From positions 59,165,885 to 59,229,884 of the forward strand of contig CAIIXF020000001.1 of assembly GCA_903813345.2 (NCBI GenBank): a stretch of 64,000 bases of DNA, read 5' to 3'. Shown in pieces: positions 1-10,200 of this stretch. The position numbers and the translations under genes are program-made. Every line of letters starts with the position of its first letter. The first letter of the stretch is position 1. Under the pieces are notes generated by a model, which did not search any database, was not told where the DNA came from, and saw nothing but the letters and a program-made list of their open reading frames with translations. The DNA comes from Owenia fusiformis (lineage: Eukaryota > Annelida > Polychaeta > Sabellida > Oweniidae).

Positions 1-2471
1 TGTCCATAGCATCCAGGGTTAGATGTATGATCTTGGCTAGCCATTTAGGGTGAATCTTTGCCCCCAAAAGACCTTTAGAAAGGTTGTAAAGACAAGCTGT
101 TGCTGCCATCTGGACACCTAGTTCTCTCGGATTATGCTTCATAGCTGGGAGAATCAGCTGCAATAATATAATATTAGAACATCAACCTTGGTTTGACCGA
201 GCAATGTTATTTTACATTATTTTACACCTGGATTTTTTCAAGAATTGTAGAAAAAGTTGGTCTACATAGAATTAACTTCAAATTAATAAAAAAATAACTT
301 TGAATATTATGAATCAGTTATTACATTGTATATAATGACTCATATTGCCAAAAAATGTCTTGATAGATCAACGTGAGTGTGTCATATAAAAAGAGATCAA
401 GAAAATGTATTATGTACTTAAGTGGTTAGGTTGTTTATCTTTATTATTGGAAGGTTTTATGTAATTTTATCAAACACCAACAAAATTAGAGCAGTGTCCA
501 AGAGTTTTGGATCACCCCTCGTAAATTTACTATAATACACAATATCTGTCTTCATATTACTGAAAGGTTCAGTTCATTCTAATAATTTCATTGAAAACAT
601 AACCGCAACTTACCTCTAGTATGTCTACCTTCGGCTCTCTAAATGTATGCGTCAATCGGAATAAGTTATAAAGAGTTCGTTGGACATAGACTGCTCGTTT
701 GTAGTAATGTCGTAATGACTCCAAAATTTGTTTCTGATCAGCCTCTCCAGTTATCTAAATAATAAGAATAATTTACAAATTTTAAGTGTTGCAAAAATTT
801 ATGGTTGTGTGTGGCACCAATTAAACATTAAACATCACAAAACGTTCATGTTAGTATGATCATATAAAACAGCCTTAATAGTCTTGGTTTAAGCCTTTGC
901 GACCACTCTTCCACTAGACCCTTGGATGTTAAGTGTTCAAGTAGATGAAGGGGGATTCCAGAGACTTAATGCAAGACTCAAGCCTTAAGGGCATACAATT
1001 CAATAAACAAACATCATATCAGAAATAGCCAATTGTATGACTGTCACTTTGCCATAGTATAACCCTATGACTAACTCAACCCTTTGACTATGTGGTCTAG
1101 TATGATCTTGAATAAACCTACTGTGAGATCCTTCCTGTATCCCTCAGATTCTGGCTCTGTAAACTCTGGTATATTGCACACATCAGTCAGGGCAAGGCCA
1201 ACAAACTTGATCTTAGGATGGGTATCTAGAAACTCCCTATAAAATATTCACCGTTTATTAGTTGTAAACCATAGAATACTTTTAAAAAAATCATGTTTGA
1301 TTCCAATGATTTTATGACTTATTTTAAAATATGGATCCAATAAAAATTATTGCATGATAAATATATTATATTTTAAGTAATAATAGTCTAAAATAATAAA
1401 TAGATAAGGACTATTTCCAGACACTTTTTGAATGGGATTCTTCCAAATGCTAATTTTATCTTCAAACAAGGCATTAAAATGGACAATGTCACCACCTACC
1501 ATTCTTACAGACACCGACCTTAGAACACTAAGCACCGAAACACCAACCCCAAAAAAGTTGGAGACTACATATATATAACAATCTCACCACTTTTGATATT
1601 AAGAATATATTTACCTTAATGTTTCCTCGGTTACTCGATCTTTACCAGAAAGATCAATAGATACCATATTAGGAAAGCAATCAGCATTCTGTAGCAGTTC
1701 CTCAACTGGTATTGGCACAGGCTGAAGGCTGACAAACTGAACTGAATAGTCATCCGAAAGATCTAGAAATCGCAGTTCAGATAGTTCACTCAGAACTGAG
1801 CCAACATCTTTATTGTTTGTCGCTCTTAAATTATATATCGAGAGAGATTTTAATCTCTTTTTACATTTTCTCAAAGGTGCAATATCGTCAACTTGTGTAG
1901 ATGATATATCTAAAACTTCCAAATTGGGTAAATCCTCAGTGATGATTTCCAATCCATGAGTATTGAATTCTGTAGAACTGACATTGAGACTCACGAGGCT
2001 TTTCAATTTCGACAACGAGACAATTACGCAGAACTTGGGATTTGTGACAAATGTGCTATTTGCAACATTTAGATTCCGCAAATTTGAAAGCGTCCATTCA
2101 CCCAGGCATCCAATCAAATCATTCACTGTGATATCTTTTAATCCTGTTGCCTCAAGTTCGAGTATTTTATGTGATTTTAAAATCCGTAGTCCCTTGGAGG
2201 ATAACTTCCCATGGCGTATGCAAACATGTCGAAGTCTTACAATATGTGGGTCAAAAAGGGATAATAATTCATCAGTCAATTTGCCTTTCTCACTTAGCAG
2301 TTTTAAAAGTTGGTCTGAAATGTTGTGATGAAAGTATACATCCGGATCTTTGAATGTGAGTTTAGTGTTAGATTCCACAGGACTTGCTTGGACGTCACAT
2401 ACTGATTCAATATTGTCACAAATATATTCCACGCATGAATCCTGTAAGCTGATTGGTGTGTCATACATTCT
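1..2471 (-). CDS. ZYG11B: ZYG11-family LRR/armadillo protein, CUL2 ubiquitin-ligase substrate receptor (3' part off window)
   Basis: Four coding exons read on the minus strand: 2468-1615 (ATG at 2468), 1236-1122, 754-614 and 157-1, the last running off the window. All have AG/GT borders and consistent phases (2, 0, 0). Exon 1 encodes about 284 residues: an N-terminal helical region (DTPISLQDSCVEYICDNIE), then leucine-rich repeats such as LRNLNVANSTF, LVSLNVSSTEF and LEVLDISSTQV. Later exons encode armadillo-like helices, including YVQRTLYNLFRLTHTF and LGVQMAATACLYNLSKG, which I recognise as ZYG11B-like. In the known family, ZYG11B/ZER1 bind elongin C and CUL2 and recognise glycine N-degrons. 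A CTTTCAG acceptor three bases upstream of the ATG implies a spliced 5' UTR. ZER1 is the alternative paralogue; the armadillo segments look closer to ZYG11. Confidence 0.88.
415..530. mobile_element. Solo terminal inverted repeat of the mariner family seen at 11117-12205
   Basis: This intronic stretch of the ZYG11-like gene matches the right end of the complete element at 11117-12205. It runs through the phrase for 'caacaaaattagagcag' and ends in ttggatcacccctcgtaa. Only one end is visible, so it is either a solo end or a heavily truncated copy. Confidence 0.7.
1465..1575 (-). repeat. Dispersed ~90-bp repeat, copy 1
   Basis: One of six copies in this window of a sequence reading (plus sense of the repeat) gttggtgtt, then a cggtgtctgta core, then a ggtggtgacattttgcatgt-like tail. 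Other copies lie at 12560-12665, 18050-18140, 33180-33265, 37010-37110 and 52380-52510. It is not a coding region. It could be a SINE or MITE end; no tRNA-like A and B boxes are clear in it. Confidence 0.6.
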
Positions 2472-3230
2472 CTGAAAGTTAAAAAAATTATTGATAATTT
2501 GATGTAGCTTTTACCCTTTAACAACAAACAATGAACAGTCCTTACCCTCAAATATCCCTTTCTTTCAATAAGAAAATCTGTAGCTTCTAAAAATCATTAT
2601 TAGCAAAAGTTACTGAAACACTGAAAAAACAATGTATTTTTCAAACTTTCGCAAACTCTTTTTGCCATAGACATAGACATGAAGAAATACTAAATACATA
2701 GTGGATACACTTGTCTCTTACCATCTAAAAATATATGAAAACATGAACTAATATTTTGATCACTTCTCCTGTTTTGATTTTTTTTTGTTTGGAAATAAGA
2801 CAAAACCTTGTGATTGAAATTCCAAGGAGGATTGGCTCCCAGATTGCAATCTCCATATTATTTTGAATGAGGCTAATAGATACATTTACAGTTATAATTT
2901 CGAGTGATAGGATACTATAAGACTGTTGTTAAATAATATACATTAAATAAGTTCATAGTCTGGTAATATTAAATCCATTTATTAGTTCATTGTCACAGAC
3001 TTTATCTATATAATTTTTTGTTTTAGTTGTTTCGAATGCAAACTGCATCCATGATCACTAAATTTAAATTGAAAACAGATGAAATGAATACAGGTAAATC
3101 TACTATGACGTCATTAAACCTTAACAACGTCAAAAAAATAATTAATTGTTTTGGCTAACTTCATCCCACAAGCAATCTAGATTGAAGTTGCCCATGTCTC
3201 TATTGAAGTTTTTATGTTTTCTAATGTACC
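2472..3230. other. Intergenic / 5' region of the ZYG11-like gene, no gene seen
   Basis: AT-rich with no credible coding exon. A 35-bp stretch at about 2819-2853 (ccaaggaggattggctccca) also occurs as the arms of a small palindrome at 44866-45000, so it is a transposon remnant. The ZYG11-like promoter and 5' UTR exon should be here or further right but cannot be pinpointed. Confidence 0.5.
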
Positions 3231-3377
3231 TGCAACAATTGTAATAAAAGTTGCATAGGAGAAACAAGTAGACCTCTTGGCACTCGCATCAAGGAGCACA
3301 AAACAGGAGCAGATAAGAAAAAGAGTCACTACACTAGAAACAATAAAAAGATTCTTTTAACAGCTTTAATAAACTAA
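3231..3377 (+). pseudogene. GIY-YIG endonuclease remnant of a Penelope-like retroelement
   Basis: An open frame from 3231 to a TAA at 3375 encodes CNNCNKSCIGETSRPLGTRI followed by KEHKTG. This fits the CIGET-R-L-R-EH signature of the GIY-YIG nuclease that sits at the C terminus of Penelope-like retroelements. No reverse transcriptase is visible upstream. A further matching piece (RNNRFIREAIHI) reappears at about 4050-4090, after an inserted mariner remnant, so the domain has been split. Bacterial or phage GIY-YIG relatives are possible in principle, but the surroundings are animal. Confidence 0.6.
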
Positions 3378-3418
3378 AAAATGGCAACTACAAGGAGCAA
3401 ACCCCAACAAACACTATA

Positions 3419-4015
3419 CAGGGTGGGCCAAAAAACCAATACCCAACTTTTAAGGTATCCAGATTTTAGGGAGAAAATAGTAAATCTGCGGAATAATGTT
3501 AATTTTTTATTTATAGAATATCATTTTGTTAGGTGAATACATGCTTGTATATTAGCATATTGTGTGACTAAACTTATTGTTTATGAATTTTAGTGTTGTT
3601 TATTATCAATAAGTACTCAAAGGGGGTCTGTTAAAAGACATTAAACGTGTATGTGACGAGGATTTTATTTTCCAACAAGACATTGCCTCGTACCATAGAT
3701 CAAAGGAGACATTGGCATGTCTTTGCAAACAAGGTGTCAATTTGATTGATCTCGATGCTTAGCCACCGAACAGCCCCGGTGCTAATGTGTTAGATTACAA
3801 TATATGGAGCCATCTCAAGGAAATGGTACAATCAAAAGCATCCAATAAACAGCATTGATGAGCTGAAACAGAATCCTAAAGTGCTGAAATGAATTGCAAC
3901 AGAAATCTCTCAATAAGGCTATTGATAGATTGCGCGACCACTTAAAGCTTATTGTTGATGCAGAGGAGAGGGGTGGGGGTATATTGAGCAATTGTTAAAG
4001 AAAACCACGTGACAG
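3419..4015 (+). pseudogene. Degenerate Tc1/mariner-type transposase
   Basis: The left end CAGGGTGGGCCAAAAAA follows a TA dinucleotide, as expected for a Tc1/mariner terminus. Inside, about 3655-3845 reads FIFQQDIASYHRSKETL, then a PPNSPGANVLDYNIW block. These are the second D of the DDE/D triad and the PPNSPDLNPLDY-W signature, here with an in-frame stop before PPNSP and a later frameshift into ELKQ/AIDRLRDHLKLIVDAEERGG. The N-terminal helix-turn-helix region and a clear right terminus are missing. The element is dead and appears inserted in the Penelope-like remnant. Confidence 0.7.
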
Positions 4016-4100
4016 GAACAATTATAAAATAGTTAGCACAGAAAGGAACAGAAACAATAGGTTTATAAGAGAAGCCATTCATATTAGCATGGGCTTTCAA
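4016..4100 (+). pseudogene. Continuation of the split Penelope-like GIY-YIG remnant
   Basis: After the mariner remnant, one frame reads STERNRNNRFIREAIHISMG, resembling the region after the nuclease core in Penelope-like elements. It is interpreted as the right half of the target sequence. It is short and decayed. Confidence 0.45.
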
Positions 4101-5139
4101 CTAGAAGGGTAGGCAACTTCCCATATTTCATACATAAGCATTGCCTTTGAGTTTTCATAATTGGAGAATGTACACATTCCAAGAAAATCTTATTTTTTCC
4201 TTTTTATGGATGATTTAAGAAATAACTCAAAAATAAAAACATGATTATCTACATACATGTACATGTAGATAATTTAATAAAAAATTGAATTCATTTTAAT
4301 TATGACAATACAGAAAGTGAACATTCTCCCACAAATTATATTTTTTATTGGAACGTGTTCTTGAATAATTACCCACAATGCAATACTCGAACATCTTGAT
4401 ATCTCTTATTCTTGGTCCTTTTTTGTTTACTTTTACATGAGATTGAATATATTTTATGCTTTAATCATATTGAAAATAGATTTTTATTCAAAATAATACT
4501 AAAACATATACATTTATCTAATACTTTTTGAAATATTACCATAAAAGGGAAGCATGACATTGCTCATTTTGAAGGTTTCATGTTATTACACAGAGTTGCA
4601 TACCCTTCTAATTGATAGCCCATGATATTAGAAAACATAAAAACTGAATTCTCAGGAAATTCAGTCTATTGGATATAGACTAAGTCATTCGGTATGGGTT
4701 TTATTCAAATCTGGAATAATTGAACCTTGTACCTAGACAATATTGGAAACTTTGGGCTTTCAATCCAGTATGTTTTGGAAATGGTTATAGAAAACGACAC
4801 AACAATACTGGGCAATATTATAGGCTCGCTCGAGTTCGAGATTTACTGTAATCTGAGTGAGTGAAGATGAATTCAAGAAATCAAACAAATGCAGTTAGGA
4901 TGAACCCAATAGTCTACTCTGCATTTACTGATTGATTGAGACTTGAAAAAAATTGATTTGACATAAATTTCAAAGACATTGTCTGTTGGCTTATTATTCA
5001 ATAAAAGATCAACAATAAGGTTTGCAATATAGCAAATGATAAAATGATAGTCCTTAAATGCGACAACCTTGATTATATGTGGATTATAAATGTGAAAAAC
5101 ATATGAATACTTACGAAAAATATTACGTGGGCGATAATT
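4101..5139. other. Intergenic AT-rich stretch, no gene seen
   Basis: No coding exon, RNA gene or clear repeat is supported. The stretch holds poly-A/T runs and a short tacatgtacatgta palindrome near 4250. Confidence 0.5.
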
Positions 5140-5524
5140 TACCCTGCGTGCAGAGTCTAGTTAAACTACACTCTGCCTAGTAGAGACCATATTATACAGT
5201 TTAGTAACCCCGCCCCCACGACGGGTACCGGTGACAGTTTGGGTAATAAATCACTTCTGACCTATGCACTGACCTTTCTTCCACCATTCAGCGAGCTTGA
5301 ACAAACATACGCCAAATGCGTTCTAATTAAATATGCGCATGTCATTGGTCAATTCCGGGCTCAACGATGACGTCAGAAGGAATGACCATATATAGAACGT
5401 CGGTCAAATTTGGCCGACGAACACTGATTGACGCGGTGAGTTCACAGGTTTATTTTAGTTTGAAAGAGTGAAGACGAAGCTCTCTTTTAATTTAAGAAGT
5501 GAAGTCAAACGAATGCAAAGGGTA
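5140..5524. mobile_element. 385-bp MITE with 9-bp target-site duplication, carrying promoter-like motifs
   Basis: The element begins TACCCTGCGTGCAGAGTC and ends GCAAAGGGTA. It is flanked on both sides by GCGATAATT (5131-5139 and 5525-5533). A second, internally deleted copy at 62254-62337 shares both ends and also has a 9-bp duplication. The short inverted ends (TACCCT.../...AGGGTA) and 9-bp duplication fit Mutator-like elements best; the superfamily is inferred. The inside holds an inverted CCAAT box, a CRE and a TATA-like box, listed separately. Confidence 0.8.
5344..5441 (+). promoter_or_regulatory. Candidate promoter and first splice donor for INTS9, inside the MITE
   Basis: In order: ATTGG (inverted CCAAT) at 5344-5348, a perfect CRE TGACGTCA at 5368-5375, TATATA at 5389-5394, and a consensus donor GCG|GTGAGT at 5435/5436. 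The order and spacing are those of a compact core promoter with a short noncoding first exon on the plus strand. INTS9 is the next gene on this strand (ATG at 7292). No transcript evidence is available; a role for ZYG11 or chance is possible. Confidence 0.4.
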
Positions 5525-5533
5525 GCGATAATT

Positions 5534-6380
5534 AATTTTCATTCTGAATACCACGAGATTTTTCGAGATCACGTCTTGCAGAAGCTACTTCCGGGTTTAT
5601 ATTTTCACAAAAAAGATGAAATGATATCTAAAATCTAGACAGGTATGGTGGCGGCTTATCAAATATCTATATGTTATGATATTGATTAATAGTTCCTCCA
5701 TGTCTCCATATGAACTGAATTGTTGCCAAGGGTTTTAATAAGCAATGCAAATATTTTTATTTCATGAACGATCAACAGAGTTGCCAAACTGAAAGTGAAA
5801 GCTGTATTATGAGTGTACCCCCATAAATGTTGGGTTGATTTTTCAAATCACCCCCACATCTACTTGTGTATTGATATCTTGTATTTGGAAAAATGTTGTC
5901 AGTATTTGACACAAAGCTGACTTTGTCTAAATAACCACCATCACCAATCCAGCTTATCTGTAACTACAACTTGAAATTGTACAAGATTTCGATAGGCACG
6001 TTGTCGGCACGCCGATAGGCACTAGTCCTCACGCTGATAGGCATCTCTATTGGCATAGTATAGTTTACTGCCGATCGGCACAGTCATCGGAACCGCATAC
6101 CCATTGACACTGCCCATCGACTTTGTCATGAACATTACTGTATCAAAATAAACATTGCTCAATGCCCAGACGATTATATTTTTGATTACATTTAAAATTA
6201 ATGAGACATTAATCCATGTAATATATATCGCCGGATTAAAGACTCAGGGATTTAAAATAGAGTATGTTATGCAGATATCAGCAGATTCCTGAAGCGGTTC
6301 TGTAATACTGGACGACTTGATGACGCGCCAAAGAGAAGTAAAGTCTTGAAGTTCACCCTTGAACATGTGGACTTTATTTA
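5534..6380. other. Upstream region of INTS9, probably intronic or intergenic
   Basis: No coding exon is supported. A short cgccgataggca motif recurs with variation around 5990-6110. Confidence 0.4.
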
Positions 6381-6474
6381 AGGAATAAATAATGATAGGC
6401 CATTCAATATGGTGAAATTCAGCACGAGTTGGACAGAATTTCACCATATTGAATGGCCTATCATTATTTATTCC
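6381..6474. repeat. Near-perfect 94-bp palindrome
   Basis: Arms of about 39 bases (left begins aggaataaataatgatagg, right ends with its reverse complement) flank a 16-base loop around agcacgagttggacag. The transcript would fold into a stable hairpin in either direction. Open frames starting in it on both strands are products of the symmetry. Confidence 0.85.
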
Positions 6475-7291
6475 GATTCAAACATAAAAATTAGTAAAAG
6501 CCGTGTCTGTGGAACGGGCATGAAGGAAGAATACGCATGCTGTCAAGATTCTGAAGTCGGCCGGAAAAATTTTAGAATTTGTTTGGGCTGTTCTATTTTA
6601 CTCCCCGTTTTAGATTTTATACGGTGTATAAACTTGAAGTCAGCCATAGTTAAATAGTTACAGTAGTTACGGAGGGAGTAAAAAAGAACAGCTATCCCCG
6701 GACAGAGCCCCAGATGTGCAGCTGAGATGTGACGTCACTCAAAACAATGCAAATTGCAGATTGAATAGAGCATGGTCGTGCATCTATGGAGAATTAGAGA
6801 ACGTTCTATATTGGCTATGCTGCATTCTGATTGGTTGAGAAATTCGAATAGAGCACGGTCATGTTTGAATGATAAACAGATGAGTGCGAACGACGAGATG
6901 ACTGTAGCTCAACTTGAAGCAAGCCTCAATTCTAAAAGTCTAATTTACTCTAAGACTATTTTATGACTCCGATAATAGCAAAGGTCAGAGAATGTGTATA
7001 AAAATCGAGTTGAATGGCCTAAGAAGAGATTTGGTGGACATTAAAAATAATCTCATTGCATTTCGGTTTGTTTCACTTACTTAAAGCTTTGTTGAGTTAC
7101 CAATTACAAGGATTTCTATTGACGTAGATAGACACCCTTGCAAATTATCACTCAAAAGTCTGATTATCACCTGTGTCCAATCTTATTATTTTTAGATATC
7201 TATCTCAAGGGTGTCAACAGTCCCAAAGGTTTTCTGGAGATTTTTCTAGTCACATTGACCAAGAACCTTAACATTCTGGCACAAACACAAA
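6475..7291 (+). other. INTS9 5' region with candidate 5' UTR
   Basis: A similar phrase (aatagagcatggtcgtg / aatagagcacggtcatg) occurs twice at about 6764 and 6846. A loose palindrome of atagacacccttg with caagggtgtc lies at 7125-7220. A pyrimidine-rich acceptor ending at 7194 (attatttttag) could open the exon that contains the INTS9 ATG at 7292. No ATG lies between that acceptor and 7292. Confidence 0.4.
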
Positions 7292-10200
7292 ATGAGGCTG
7301 GTAAGTTTAATAAAGGGGTTGTCTCTAGGTCCCCACAAAACAATGTCAAAATAACCTGAAAAGCAAATCATTTTAAACTAATCAATTATATAGTATTAAG
7401 TGAGATTAATTTTTCTGTAATTCCTTGCTTTGATAAAAATTTGAATTTCAACTCACTTATTTGTAAAGAATTGCCTTAAGTCATAACAATTGCATGAATA
7501 TTGCATCATTTTTATCGAATCTATGACCCCTCCCATTTGGATTGTCCCTTGACTGTATTATATTTTACTTTCAGTACTGCCTGTCAGGTCACCCCAACAG
7601 ACCATGTTTCATCCTGAAGTTCAAAAGTGTCACTATAATGCTAGACTGTGGCCTGGATACTACTTCTCTTCTCAGTTTTCTACCCATACCTGTTGTTCCA
7701 AGGTAAGCACCTTTTCCCATCACTACCAAGAAGTGGGGAAATTTTGTTATAGCGAACAGTATTTCACCATTTAATGTCAGTGTCTGTTACACTTTTCAAG
7801 ATGTTGATAGTAGCTTGTGTTAAGTCATATTTTATTAGAGATATTTGAGAATGGAAAAGCATGATTTGAGCAAATCATATTGATGAGCAGCTCCTCAGTT
7901 TCAAAGCCATATTGAGCTCCTTGTAATTGATTCTATACATTTTATTTTTTTAGCCAGAAGTTGTCAAAACTGTCTAATTGGGTAGCAAAGGGAGACAAAG
8001 AGGTTAAGCTAGCAGCTAAAGAGCTGAAGGAGAATGGAGGACGTGTTTTCATAGACAGTCCCCCTGAGTTTTATATTCCAGAAGTAAGTTCTTTTCTCTC
8101 TTTGGTGTCTTAATTATTAGCTGAGCCCTGTCCTTTAAATTTAAAACAATGATTTTAATTCCATCAAAGTTCTTAGAGGAATTTGGAGGAATCATCTATT
8201 CATTTTTCAACCAGGGCATTAACTCATATACTTGTTGATGGATTTGGTTCAAACTTATAAACTGATGCCTAAGTGGCATAGAACCTTGGTTCAATAATGA
8301 ACTTCCAGTATAGCTGCTCAATTCAAGATGGTATCTTTGATTCATGCTGTATCAGGGCTTAACATTTTCAACTCATTGTATTTTTTGATGAATGTGCTTA
8401 TGCCATTATAATTACAAATGTATATCATATTCTTAATATGTATTTCTTAGATTGATATGACTGATCTGTCTGAAGTGGACGTGATATTAATATCCAACTC
8501 TAATTGTATGATGAGCCTTCCATACATCACTCAGCACTCTGGCTTTAAAGGGGTAGTCTATGCTACAGAACCCACACTTCAAGTTGGCAGGTGAGTTTCC
8601 TTAAAGGGGCAGTCTATAATATTGAACCCACACTGCAAGTTGGCTGGTGAGTTACTTTAAAGGGTAGTCTAAAGTCTGCTACAGAACCAAAACTACAAGT
8701 TGGCAGGTGAGTTACTTTAATAAAGGGTAGTCTATGCTACAGAACCAACACTTCAAGTTGTCAGGTGAGTTCCTTTAAAGGGGTAGTCTATAATATTGAA
8801 CCCACACTGCAAGTTGGCAGGTGAGTTACTTTAAAGGGGCAGTCTATGATATTGAACCCACACTGCAAGTTGGCAGGTGAGTTACTTTGATAATGAGCTG
8901 TCATAAAATGAATGACCAATGCATAGCAAGGGTTTGGGAGGCTAGAATCTACAACCAGGAAGAAATAAGTAGGCGAAATAAAAAACAATCATCAATCCAT
9001 GTGACATCCCCTCAACCTAGTGAACAGACAGTCTGATTGGTCTAAAGCTGCTTTTCATGTTTCTATGTGTTTTGTTGCAGACAGTACATGGAAGAGCTTG
9101 TTGAGTATATAACTAGAGTGCCAAAGACATATACTGCCACAAAATGGAAACAACCAAATGTCAACAAGTAAGTGAACTACATAGGGAGGTTAAGCTATGT
9201 ATTTTAACTTAAGAGAACTTGTATGTGAACATATGGGATTATGACCCCAAGGGATTACTGACCCCCCTCTCTCAATTGGTTTTTCCTGAGAATTTATGAC
9301 AGATATTTATTTCTTATAACTTTTACTTAATTGGTCAAGTTAATACTAGGAAGGGGAGAACCCGGCATTTCTGGAGGACCATAGTTCTCCAGGTTTATGT
9401 TCAAGTTCTCTTAAATATGTAGCTTTACCTGTTACCATCAGCTTTGTCTTTATCATCACCATGTTTTATTTTTATGTATATTGTTTTTTATTGGCTTCTT
9501 TCCCTTACCTTTTATCTGCTGCACATTCTCCAAAGAATTAAGTACCAAAGGTATGAACTTGTTATTTCTGCTTGCAGACACCTGCCAGCACCTCTCAGTG
9601 ATGTGCCAAACCCATTGTCCTGGAAAACATGTTACACCAAACAACAGGTGGATGACAGCCTTGCTAAAGTTCAGATGGTTGGCTTTGGCCAGAAAATTGT
9701 AAGTCATGAAGTTTTGCTTTACCACCATTGGAGCGAGAAAGTGATAGAATTATTTTCTGTTTCATTAGACTTACGTGTACTTCAGATGAAATGTCTTAAA
9801 GTGGTCAAAACATCCCACATTTTCTTTATTTCGCGTATTCTGATGTTTGAGCAAATGAATACTTAATTAAGTAATTCTAAATTCTGAAACATGTGCAGCA
9901 CCAAGTTGATGACAATGATTAGCTTCAATGCTGGAGTTCTCACTGTCACTTATGAAAAAAATATTGAATTTGTCCCTTTGCAATACGTGAAATGTAAATC
10001 CTGTCTGATTGGAACACCGCTGGAGCCAGCCAAAAGTTTGAATTGTCAGATGATAGCAATCGTAAATGTAAACTGTTTTTCTTTGTCTTTTAAGGATATA
10101 TTTGGAGCAGTGACGGTGACAGCAATTAGCTCTGGTTATAGAATGGGCAGCTCTAACTGGGTCATCAAATCAGATTATGAAAAAGTAAAATATTTTCTAT

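Noticed and set aside
1963-2328. 121-residue plus-strand frame
   Set aside because: It is antisense to ZYG11-like exon 1.
9444-9866. 140-residue plus-strand frame
   Set aside because: It runs through INTS9 exon 6 and both flanking introns; only 9578-9698 is coding, confirmed by splice sites and family match.
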